Below, piece by piece: positions 20,139 to 28,202 of a stretch of 64,000 nucleotides of DNA. Both the position numbers and the translations under genes were made by a program. A model generated the notes under the pieces. That model saw nothing but the letters and a program-made list of their open reading frames with translations. It was not told where the DNA came from and searched no databases. Source of the stretch: Candidatus Hydrothermarchaeum profundi (lineage in GTDB: Archaea > Hydrothermarchaeota > Hydrothermarchaeia > Hydrothermarchaeales > Hydrothermarchaeaceae); NCBI GenBank assembly GCA_002011125.2, contig MTMF02000008.1, positions 1-64,000 of the forward strand, written 5' to 3'. How positions within the stretch are numbered: position 1 is the first letter of the stretch; each line of letters begins with the position of its first letter.

Positions 20139-20239
20139 ACCTCATTTTTTTTACCAACAACTAATTGATGTCTTTAACATTATCCTATTTTCATAAAAAA
20201 ATGAACCTCCTTCTAATAGAGGAGGTAAAATTACCAGTT

Positions 20240-22621
20240 TTATGCCCTTTCGACTTTGCACTTACATACCTTATAATTTGGTTCTCCAGCTTTGGACCAG
20301 CTTTTAGGATCGTCTACTGTAAGGTCGTTTATAAGTTTGTTTTCGTCGAACCATGGCACAAATACCATGCCCGGTTGGGCTCTATCAGTAATCCAGGCAG
20401 ACAAAACAATACTCCCTCTAGGAGAAGTTATTCTAACATTTTGTCCGTTTTTTATACCAAGTCTATCAGCGTCTTGAGGAGAAATCTCCACATATGCTTC
20501 GGGGTTAAGTTCACGCAACAATCTGACCCGCATCGTCATAGTTCCAGTGTGCCAATGTTCTATAACCCTCCCAGTGTTCAATACATATGGGTACTCTTTA
20601 TCTGGCATTTCAAAATCGACTTCTGCGTTTACAGCCCTGATTAAAGCTTTTCCCTTTGGTTCTCCGTGTAAAGGATTGGTACCGTAATAATTTACAGGTC
20701 CTTCAAGCTTCTTATCTTCGAGGTGTTGATCATACAAAGTAACATATCCCGTCGAATATTTTTTGGTTGTTTTTCCAAATACTTTCTTAGCATATTCTTT
20801 TGAGATAAATCTCTTATTTGAACCTCTATTATCAAAGTCTGTTGATGGACAGGGCCATTGTACGCCCCCTGCATGGGCCTTTAATTTTTCTCTTGTAGCT
20901 CCCCAGAGATCCACATCGGTGCCTTTAGTGCATCTCCTATACTCGTTCCAAGCTTCTTCTTCTGTTTCAAAGCCTAAATCCTTCCTACCAAGCTTTTTAG
21001 CTATCCTTTTTGCTACTTCTTTTATCTGCCAGAAATCTGGCTTAGCCTCACCTGGGGGGTCAATCAGCTTGGGGATGAATTGACTTCTTCTATCTGTCTG
21101 GCCCATGACACCTTCTTTCTCTACCCACATTGCTGATGGCAGTATTGCTGTGGCTACTTCAGTTGTTCTATCCGGATATATGTCGCTTACCACGGTAAAG
21201 GCCTTACGCATTGCTTCGCGATAGCGATCTGCGTTGGGAAGACTTTGTGCAGGGTTTGTAGTATTGATCCAGATAGCTTTTATATCCCCCTTCTCTAATC
21301 TCATAAACATATTCACTGCGGGACCGGTAGGTTTAGTGGGTAGCTGTTCCACTGGATACCCCCATATTTCTGCAATCTGTCTTCGATGTTCTTCATTAGC
21401 TAATAATCTATGGCCGGGCAACAGATGAGTTAGTCCTCCTTGCTCCCTTGTTCCTCCGCATGCATTAGGTTGCCCAGTCAATGATAAAGAATCGCATCCT
21501 GGCTTACCAATTTTACCAGTAATTAGGTGCAAATTATGGACTTGGCAGTTCAGTTGTACTCCCTTCGTTCTTTGATTTAGACCCATTGTCCATAAGCTAA
21601 CAGTAGAATATCCTTTTCTTGCAAACCAACTAGCAGCTAGCCTTATATCTTCTGCTTTAACACCAGTTATGCTTTCAACTTTTTCAGGAGTATAGTCTTT
21701 TAAAAATTCTTTAAATTCTTCAAGATTCATAAGTTCTCCAGAGCTACCCAACTCTTTCTTAAAAGTGCAGTATTTCAAATGCTCGTGGTCTACCAAGTCT
21801 TCATCTATTATCACTTGCGCCATGGCATTTAATAGATACATATCAGTTCCAGATTTAAATTGTAGATGTAAATCTGCATATCTAGCGGTTGGAGTATACC
21901 TAGGGTCTGCAACTATAACTTTAACTCTATCTGGATATGCGCTTTTCCTGTCAATAACACGTCTAAAAAGCATTGGATGTTGTTCAGCCATATTTGCGCC
22001 GATGATAAAGAAACAGTCTGCCAAATCGAGATCATCATAGCTACCTGCTGGTTCATCTGTTCCGAATGTATTGAGATAGCCTCCTACAGCGCTTGCCATA
22101 CATAGTCTTGGGTTTCCCTCAACATTTGCAGTACCGATTATACCTTTAAAAAGCTTATTCGCTGCGTAGGCTTCCTCTGTAGTATTTTGGCCCGATCCAT
22201 ACCATGCCACACTATCTGGACCGAATTTTTTAATATTATCGACAAAGGTATCTGCTATTAGGTCCAGAGCTTCTTCCCAGCTTACCTCCTTGAAACTGCC
22301 GTCTTCTTGCCGGATCAGGGGCTTAGTCAATCTTTTTTTTCCTCCCCCACCATAAAGTATCTCTGGCAGTTTGTATCCTTTCATACAAAGCCTACCAAAG
22401 TTTACCGGACTATCTGCGTCACCTTTTACTGCAACTACCTTGCCGTCTTTAATGCCGACTAATACAGTACAACCTGTGCCGCAGAACCGGCATTGTGATC
22501 GTCCAAATTTCAGTTCACTTTCTTTAGCGAATACGGGTTTCACAGCTAGACCTGCATAGGTCATAGCAATAGCAGTTGCTGATGCTTTTATGAACTCTCT
22601 CCTACTCAGTTTCATTGACAT
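20240..22621 (-). CDS. napA: Periplasmic-type nitrate reductase catalytic subunit (NapA family)
   Basis: 793 aa from ATG 22621 (the track's GTG at 22630 lies before the GAGGTG ribosome site). A twin-arginine signal SRREFIKASATAIAMTYAG directs export. The [4Fe-4S] ligands are C44, C47, C51 and C79 (CRFCGTGC...LCMKG). The molybdenum ligand is the Cys in NPRLCMASAVGGYLNTFG (about C174), as in Nap. The signatures SLTGQPNACGGTREQGGLTH and MWVEKEGVMGQTDRRSQF are those of NapA. It reduces nitrate to nitrite with bis-MGD. No NapB or NapC is beside it; the octaheme cytochrome encoded immediately upstream is the obvious electron partner. Stop and start overlap region with the cytochrome gene shows coupling. 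Confidence 0.9.
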   Translation of the reverse strand: MSMKLSRREFIKASATAIAMTYAGLAVKPVFAKESELKFGRSQCRFCGTGCTVLVGIKDGKVVAVKGDADSPVNFGRLCMKGYKLPEILYGGGGKKRLTKPLIRQEDGSFKEVSWEEALDLIADTFVDNIKKFGPDSVAWYGSGQNTTEEAYAANKLFKGIIGTANVEGNPRLCMASAVGGYLNTFGTDEPAGSYDDLDLADCFFIIGANMAEQHPMLFRRVIDRKSAYPDRVKVIVADPRYTPTARYADLHLQFKSGTDMYLLNAMAQVIIDEDLVDHEHLKYCTFKKELGSSGELMNLEEFKEFLKDYTPEKVESITGVKAEDIRLAASWFARKGYSTVSLWTMGLNQRTKGVQLNCQVHNLHLITGKIGKPGCDSLSLTGQPNACGGTREQGGLTHLLPGHRLLANEEHRRQIAEIWGYPVEQLPTKPTGPAVNMFMRLEKGDIKAIWINTTNPAQSLPNADRYREAMRKAFTVVSDIYPDRTTEVATAILPSAMWVEKEGVMGQTDRRSQFIPKLIDPPGEAKPDFWQIKEVAKRIAKKLGRKDLGFETEEEAWNEYRRCTKGTDVDLWGATREKLKAHAGGVQWPCPSTDFDNRGSNKRFISKEYAKKVFGKTTKKYSTGYVTLYDQHLEDKKLEGPVNYYGTNPLHGEPKGKALIRAVNAEVDFEMPDKEYPYVLNTGRVIEHWHTGTMTMRVRLLRELNPEAYVEISPQDADRLGIKNGQNVRITSPRGSIVLSAWITDRAQPGMVFVPWFDENKLINDLTVDDPKSWSKAGEPNYKVCKCKVERA

Positions 22622-22626
22622 TTTAT

Positions 22627-24099
22627 TCACCTCTTCTTTGTAGCAGTGTAACCAGCTACTGCTAGCGCTGTAATTGCAACTAGTCCAACTAGTATTAAAG
22701 CGCTCTTTGATATACTTTCCTTCTCAAGTTCTTTGATTTTTCTAGCTTGCGTTAACCAATCCTGCATTATATTTAGCTTGTCTAACAGTGCATCAACAGC
22801 ACCATTCCAGTGAGTCCAGTCAGGACCCATCATACTTGCTCCCATTCTCCACCGTCTACCATCATGGTGCCAGATATAGTAGTGCATAACTTCCGGTATC
22901 TCGTCAATAGGATTATCAGCGCTGATTAGTCCCTCTTGATAAGCTTCTTGCAGTAAATCATCTACGTAAAAAAACACCTTGTTATAGTCATTAACTACTC
23001 TATCAAATTCTATAAAGTATTTATCAGTCCATTGTTTGCTGTGGCACTCCTTGCATATCTTTTTCATTTTAGCTCTTCCTTGCTCGGCTTTTTCAGGATC
23101 GGGAATTCTCTCAAGTACAAGATCTACTTCATCAGGTCCCTTCCATTGAGGAACAGATATTTTTGGTTGAAGTTCCCAGTAGAGCCTCTCACCGACGTCA
23201 TGAGTACTTTCAACAGCTCCTCCGAAACCTGACATGTGGCATGTTGCACATGTAGGAGCAATTATATCTTCAGGTCCCCACTGTCCCGGAGGCACATTCC
23301 AATTCCAGTTATCTCCTGATGATTCATATATATTCCCATGCTTTGATTCTTCGTATATCTCTATTTGAGGATGATCTGGCCCCATATGGCATTGACCGCA
23401 GGTATATGGTTTCCTTGCCTGAGCAATACTAAATTCATGCCGAGTATGACATGAAGTACAGGAACCTAAGCTCCCATCGGGATTTACCCTCCCTATACCT
23501 ACATTTGGCCAACCTTCTAGTTCTCCTTCCTCTCCTGCGATTACAAAACTTCCATGGCATTGGATACAACCAAGAACTATGTTATTGTGATCGTACTCTG
23601 GGTTATCTAATAAGCCGGCATTTTTTAGTGCCCCGCTGTCAGGGTAGAGAGGGGATAACGTGCGTTTAGCTATTTCTACGGGATTAAATTTTTTAGCAGT
23701 TTCTTGGCTTAAAGGATCAAGCCCCTCTTTTTTTGCTTTAATGTAATAAGGTTTAAGTGGGCCCATAAACGCTGCCCATGCATGTTTGCTCTTCCAAAAT
23801 TCTTTTGTCTGCTTTGTGTGGCATCCTTCGCAATATTTGGGCGAGGGTATAGCTGTAATAAAATACCCATTGTGATCGTAACCAGATGGGTCGTCCTCCT
23901 TTGCCTCATGGCAAACATAACACTTAACTCCAACTTCGCTGTGTTTACTGTTTTCCCATTGTTTTACAATTCCAGGCGTAATAGTATCGTGGCAACTTAT
24001 ACATGGAGCTCCGGGAGTAATTGCATATACTTCCATATCCTCTGAAAATATCATTAGTGCTAGGAAAACCCCCAAAAGTAGTAAATATGATTTTTTCAT
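22627..24099 (-). CDS. Octaheme cytochrome c, hydroxylamine oxidoreductase-like
   Basis: 490 aa, signal peptide, eight CxxCH motifs (Cys at about 33, 60, 90, 178, 214, 234, 284, 349) and a C-terminal membrane helix (about 465-485) with a short basic tail. The spacing of hemes and the late motif MGPDWTHWNG match the HAO/octaheme superfamily. Such proteins oxidise hydroxylamine or, in reductive members, reduce nitrite or hydroxylamine. Placed ahead of napA and napD in one operon, it could take NapA's nitrite onward to hydroxylamine or ammonium; this direction is inference. The tyrosine that crosslinks the P460 heme in AOB enzymes cannot be judged without alignment. Ribosome site GGGAGGTGAGAGG is strong. 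Confidence 0.88.
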   Translation of the reverse strand: MKKSYLLLLGVFLALMIFSEDMEVYAITPGAPCISCHDTITPGIVKQWENSKHSEVGVKCYVCHEAKEDDPSGYDHNGYFITAIPSPKYCEGCHTKQTKEFWKSKHAWAAFMGPLKPYYIKAKKEGLDPLSQETAKKFNPVEIAKRTLSPLYPDSGALKNAGLLDNPEYDHNNIVLGCIQCHGSFVIAGEEGELEGWPNVGIGRVNPDGSLGSCTSCHTRHEFSIAQARKPYTCGQCHMGPDHPQIEIYEESKHGNIYESSGDNWNWNVPPGQWGPEDIIAPTCATCHMSGFGGAVESTHDVGERLYWELQPKISVPQWKGPDEVDLVLERIPDPEKAEQGRAKMKKICKECHSKQWTDKYFIEFDRVVNDYNKVFFYVDDLLQEAYQEGLISADNPIDEIPEVMHYYIWHHDGRRWRMGASMMGPDWTHWNGAVDALLDKLNIMQDWLTQARKIKELEKESISKSALILVGLVAITALAVAGYTATKKR

Positions 24100-24198
24100 A
24101 TTCCTCTCACCTCCCTATAGTAAATCGACTATTATCCCTCTAATTAAATTTGAGTTTTTCATACTTTTACCATTATAAGTCAATCTTTTAAGTAATAT

Positions 24199-24230
24199 TT
24201 ATACTTTTTTTTGAAATTAAATTTCAAATA
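24199..24230 (-). promoter_or_regulatory. Shared operator-promoter element before the hao-napA-napD operon
   Basis: The plus strand holds a perfect 9-1-9 dyad TTTGAAATTAAATTTCAAA (24210-24228). On the minus strand the dyad runs into CAAAAAAAAG and the TATA-like GTATAAATATTA, giving a transcription start about 80 nt before the cytochrome ATG. The block matches the one before moeA at 29 of 31 positions. Confidence 0.72.
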
Positions 24231-24298
24231 AATAAATTATTTTTTAAAAAAAGTTTTAACTAGGATAAAATTCTATATAACACTCTTTTTATAGTTTT

Positions 24299-24955
24299 TT
24301 ATTTATCCTTTTTCCAAATCCGCAATGTTTCAATAGCTTTTTCACCGTTTTCCGTAAGAAAATATCTCTTATCTTTTCCTTGGTCTATCATATTTTCAGA
24401 TTTTAATACTCTAAGATGAAAGCTAAGTTTTGTAGGGTCTTCTACCCCTAACTCTTCTTTTATATCAGTAAAACGTAGCTTCCCCTTATTAAACAATAGT
24501 TCTCCGATATTTCTGCGAAGCGGATTAGAAAAAGATTTTACTATAGAGCGTCCTAAAGAGATAGCCGAGAGATCACGAGCCATCTCTTGTTGTTTAGCAA
24601 ATTTTGATTCTTCTATTGCCCTCTTTATCGTAACTTGAACTTCATTTAGTTTAAATGGCTTAGATATGTAATCACTAGCACCACTTTTTATAGCCTCAAC
24701 TGCACTTTCAATGGTGGCAAAGGCTGTGATAACGATTACCGGCACCCATGGTCTTTGCCTTTTCACTTCTCTTAATACTTCTAATCCGTTTAACCCAGGC
24801 ATCACAAGATCAGTTAGTACCACATCGACTCCCTCAATATTCTCTAATCCCTCTTTTCCATTTGAAGCCGTTATTACCTCATATCCCTCGCTGATGAACA
24901 TCTCTTTCAAACCTTCTCTCATCTTCTGGTCGTCTTCGATTATTAGTATGTTCAT
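24299..24955 (-). CDS. Response regulator, receiver plus winged-helix output (RR1)
   Basis: 218 aa. Residues 1-115 form a CheY-like receiver with the acidic pair ED, phospho-acceptor D49 (VVLTDLVMPG), Thr in ITAF and Lys in SKPF. A linker helix leads to an ArsR-type winged helix (SNPLRRNIGELLF ... ELGVEDPTKLSFHLRVLKSE). It overlaps the kinase gene at 24952 by 4 bp and lies directly upstream of the hao-nap promoter. Archaeal response regulators with DNA-binding outputs are relatively uncommon, so this is a good candidate for controlling the adjacent operon. Confidence 0.9.
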   Translation of the reverse strand: MNILIIEDDQKMREGLKEMFISEGYEVITASNGKEGLENIEGVDVVLTDLVMPGLNGLEVLREVKRQRPWVPVIVITAFATIESAVEAIKSGASDYISKPFKLNEVQVTIKRAIEESKFAKQQEMARDLSAISLGRSIVKSFSNPLRRNIGELLFNKGKLRFTDIKEELGVEDPTKLSFHLRVLKSENMIDQGKDKRYFLTENGEKAIETLRIWKKDK

Positions 24956-27504
24956 ATTGGCAACTCCACGGTTACAATAGTGCCCTTACCAACTTCACTT
25001 TCAACATTGATTTTGCCTCCATGTCTCTCTATTATTCCATAGCAAATAGATAGACCTAAACCCGTGCCCTTACCTACTTCTTTGGTAGTGAAAAAGGGGT
25101 CAAAAATTTTGGGCAAATGTTCTTTAGGGATACCTATACCTTCATCAGATATTTTTATTTCCACTCTATTTTTCTTTTTTCTAGTAGATATTGTTATCTT
25201 TCCTCCATTCGGCATAGCTTGTATAGCATTAGTTATAATATTCATAAAAACTTGTTGTATTTGTATTGGGTCAGCTTTAATTTTGGGAAGGGCTTCATCA
25301 AACTTTTTAATCATTTCAATTCTTGGGTATTGATGCCCGATTATCTCCAAGACCCTTGTTATCTCACGATTGACATCTACTGCTGTTACTTCTGGCTCAC
25401 TTTGCCTTGAGAACTCCAACAATGAATTCACAATCTTCGCAGCTACATCAACCTGTTCTTCGATTATTTTAAGTTTCTTTATATCAGGTTTTCCTTTCTT
25501 AAATTCCTCTAATAACATTTGGGCATACATGGAAATATTGGCTAGAGGATTATTTATCTCATGGGCTACCCCTGCTGCAAGTTGCCCTACGGTTGCAAGT
25601 TTATCAGATTGTAAAAGCTGTTTCTCAAGCTTTGCTCTCTCTTTTTGGGCTGTGATATCTCTAACCACACAGACGAGTGCTTTTAATTTTTCATTTTCAT
25701 CTAGCAATTGTCTTATACTGATATACCCTGGAAAAGTTTTACCGCTTTTTTTTAATCCTTCTATTTCCCCATCATATTTTCCGCTTTCAATTGCTTTTTT
25801 AATGTAGCTAATTGCTTGTTTTCTATTAGGAAATAAGATCTGAATATTTTGTCCCAATATCTCATTTACTTTCCATTCAAAAATGGCCTCCGCAGCTTTA
25901 TTCCAAGACTGAAGTTCACAAGCGAGATCAATAGAAATTATAGCTTCATCTACGTTTTCAACTAAGCTTCTAAATCTTTCTTCGGATTCTTTTAGAGCTC
26001 TTGTTCTCTCTTCAACTTTTTGTTCTAACTTTTCGGAGTATTCTCTCAACGCTTGCTCTAATCTAGCTTTTTCTATGGCTAGACCTGCCTGAGCTCCAAA
26101 ATTTGCAAGTTTTTGGGAGTCTTTTATAGACAGCTTTTCTTTGCTTCCTATTCCAATTACTCCTACAACCTTATCTCCAGCAAGAAGAGGCACTCCTATT
26201 CCGGATTTCATTCCCGATAGCCTAGCGATCAATGGAGCTAGTTTTAAGATTTTCTTGTCCTTAGTGTTGCTCTTAACAACTTCTATAATATTCTCAGTTA
26301 TAATTGGCTTCTTTTTACTTATAATTTGATAGAACAAGCTACCTTTAAATAAAGGCACTCTGTATCCTACTCCCTGTAGTCCAGTAAGTTCTTCTAACTT
26401 TTTTGCTACTTTGGAATCTGCAGAATAACTCTTGCATATGAGCGAATTTTCTTTCTCATCTAACAAATAAATAGCCGCAGAATCATAGCCATAAACAGAG
26501 GTTATGCCTTTTGTTATAGAATCTAAAATTTCTTCTAACTTTGCCCCTGAGTTGAGTAAGTTATTAATTTTTTGTAATAGTCTGAGTTCTCGCTCTGACC
26601 TCTGTATCTCGGCTGTTCTGTTCCTTACTTTTTCCTCGAGATTAGCATAAGACTCTTTTAGCCGCTGTGACATTCGATTAAATGATCTTGCAAGGTCACC
26701 TATTTCATCCCCTGTGTTTACATCTATATTAATGTCATAATTACCCTTGCTTATTTTATGAGTAGCGTTTTTAAGCTTCCCGATAGGCTTTAATATAATA
26801 TTCCGTAGCGAGAGGTAAAGTATAGATTCAACTAATATAATTATAACCAGCGCGGAAATAAAGAGGAATTGTTTGTTAGTGGATAGGGCCACAAATGCAT
26901 CATCCATGGGCATAAAAATACTTATGCCTCCCCTAACGTCACCTACTTTGTAACCTTGCTTAGCATGGCATTGAAGGCAAGATTCTTCTATATAGAGGGG
27001 AGCCATATACCGATAAACCCAAGTGCCATTTACTACCTCTATCTGAGTAGCCTCTTTTTTTCCTTTTTCGAATTCTAATAGCGCCTTTTTTTCAAATTCA
27101 TCTGGGGCATTGGCAGGATTAATCAACTTCAAACTTGTTATGTGAAACTTATAAAGCCCCTCCTCTTCAGCGTACTGGGATAATTCTCTTGTTACTAATG
27201 CAGGATTTCTTTTTGTAAAAATTTTATCTCCTACTCTTATTTCAGGATTTTTAAGATATGGATTGGATTCTACTCCTGGTTTTTTTTCTACAAATACTCC
27301 ACCCTGATCCGCTATCCAGCTTCTCGTTAGAACTATTTGCTTGAACAAAATCTTTGCCTGTTTATCTACTTCACTAATTATCTGTGTTTCTTGTTTCTCA
27401 GAGACCCAGTAAAAGATTGAGGCTATTGCAATAGCTGTAACTAAGCCTATTGCTAGCATTACTTTTATTCCAAGCTTCATTAATGTCCCTACCAAATTAT
27501 TCAC
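24952..27504 (-). CDS. Hybrid-sensor histidine kinase with heme-type DUF3365 input (HK1)
   Basis: 850 aa. Order: TM helix (11-32), external DUF3365/Tll0287-like domain holding a heme c motif SCLQCHAKQG (C176), TM helix (about 215-235), HAMP, GAF domain (about 310-490), PAS (about 515-635), HisKA with GVAHEINNPLANIS, and HATPase with NIITNAIQAM and FFTTKEVGKGTGLGLS. No receiver is fused. The external heme suggests sensing of redox state, NO or an electron carrier. The gene overlaps RR1 by 4 bp and RR2 by 1 bp, so kinase and regulators are made together. Confidence 0.9.
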   Translation of the reverse strand: MNNLVGTLMKLGIKVMLAIGLVTAIAIASIFYWVSEKQETQIISEVDKQAKILFKQIVLTRSWIADQGGVFVEKKPGVESNPYLKNPEIRVGDKIFTKRNPALVTRELSQYAEEEGLYKFHITSLKLINPANAPDEFEKKALLEFEKGKKEATQIEVVNGTWVYRYMAPLYIEESCLQCHAKQGYKVGDVRGGISIFMPMDDAFVALSTNKQFLFISALVIIILVESILYLSLRNIILKPIGKLKNATHKISKGNYDINIDVNTGDEIGDLARSFNRMSQRLKESYANLEEKVRNRTAEIQRSERELRLLQKINNLLNSGAKLEEILDSITKGITSVYGYDSAAIYLLDEKENSLICKSYSADSKVAKKLEELTGLQGVGYRVPLFKGSLFYQIISKKKPIITENIIEVVKSNTKDKKILKLAPLIARLSGMKSGIGVPLLAGDKVVGVIGIGSKEKLSIKDSQKLANFGAQAGLAIEKARLEQALREYSEKLEQKVEERTRALKESEERFRSLVENVDEAIISIDLACELQSWNKAAEAIFEWKVNEILGQNIQILFPNRKQAISYIKKAIESGKYDGEIEGLKKSGKTFPGYISIRQLLDENEKLKALVCVVRDITAQKERAKLEKQLLQSDKLATVGQLAAGVAHEINNPLANISMYAQMLLEEFKKGKPDIKKLKIIEEQVDVAAKIVNSLLEFSRQSEPEVTAVDVNREITRVLEIIGHQYPRIEMIKKFDEALPKIKADPIQIQQVFMNIITNAIQAMPNGGKITISTRKKKNRVEIKISDEGIGIPKEHLPKIFDPFFTTKEVGKGTGLGLSICYGIIERHGGKINVESEVGKGTIVTVELPI

Positions 27505-28202
27505 TAATCTTTATCTGAAGAAATTTTTTCCAGATATAGAAGGAGTTTTATTATTTCACTACCTTCTTTCGTGAGGGAATATATTTTATTCTCGTCTTGC
27601 TTTACTAATTTTATTGATTTAAGAGTACGCAAATGGAAGCTTAATTTAGTCGGGTCCTCTATCTCAAGTCTTCTTAGGATTTCTGTAAAGCTGTAGTTCC
27701 TAGCGGCTAGGAGTTCCAAAGTATTTCTACGTATTGGGTTGGCGAGAGTTTTAAGGATTGAACCCTTACTAATGTCGACCTTTGTTATCTCGTGGTCAAT
27801 CTCTTGTTGAATAGTTTTGCTTTTTTTCTCAAATGCTGTTTCTTTAAGAGCCCTTTCAATTGCTTTTTGAACTCTTGACAGCTCAAATGGTTTATATATA
27901 TAGTCGCTGGCCCCACTTTTCATAGCTTCTACGGCACTATTCACAGTTGGATATGCTGTTATCATAATCACCTTGGTATTAGAGTCGAGTTTTTTTATCT
28001 CTTTTAAAACTTGAAGTCCATTTATACCTGGCATAACAAGATCTGTTAGGACTATGTCAAAGGATTTTTGTTCAATCATTTTGAGAGCCTCTTTCCCAGA
28101 GCTAGCAGTAAAAACTTCATATTTATCTTGCAATGCGTAAGCAAGCCCCTCACATATTAAGGGGTCGTCATCTACTATCAGTATTTTCTCGCTCATGTTC
28201 AC
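27504..28202 (-). CDS. Response regulator, receiver plus winged-helix output (RR2)
   Basis: 232 aa, a clear paralogue of RR1. Receiver with DDD, D54 (IVLTDLVMPG), ITAY and YKPF. Output winged helix ANPIRRNTLELLA ... LEIEDPTKLSFHLRTLKS, nearly identical in its recognition-helix region to RR1 (EDPTKLSFHLR shared), so both may bind related DNA. It overlaps the upstream kinase gene by 35 bp and the downstream kinase by 1 bp. Confidence 0.9.
   Translation of the reverse strand: MNMSEKILIVDDDPLICEGLAYALQDKYEVFTASSGKEALKMIEQKSFDIVLTDLVMPGINGLQVLKEIKKLDSNTKVIMITAYPTVNSAVEAMKSGASDYIYKPFELSRVQKAIERALKETAFEKKSKTIQQEIDHEITKVDISKGSILKTLANPIRRNTLELLAARNYSFTEILRRLEIEDPTKLSFHLRTLKSIKLVKQDENKIYSLTKEGSEIIKLLLYLEKISSDKD

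Noticed and set aside
20165-22559. Several plus-strand ORFs of 60-159 aa across napA
   Set aside because: They are antisense shadows of a well-supported gene.
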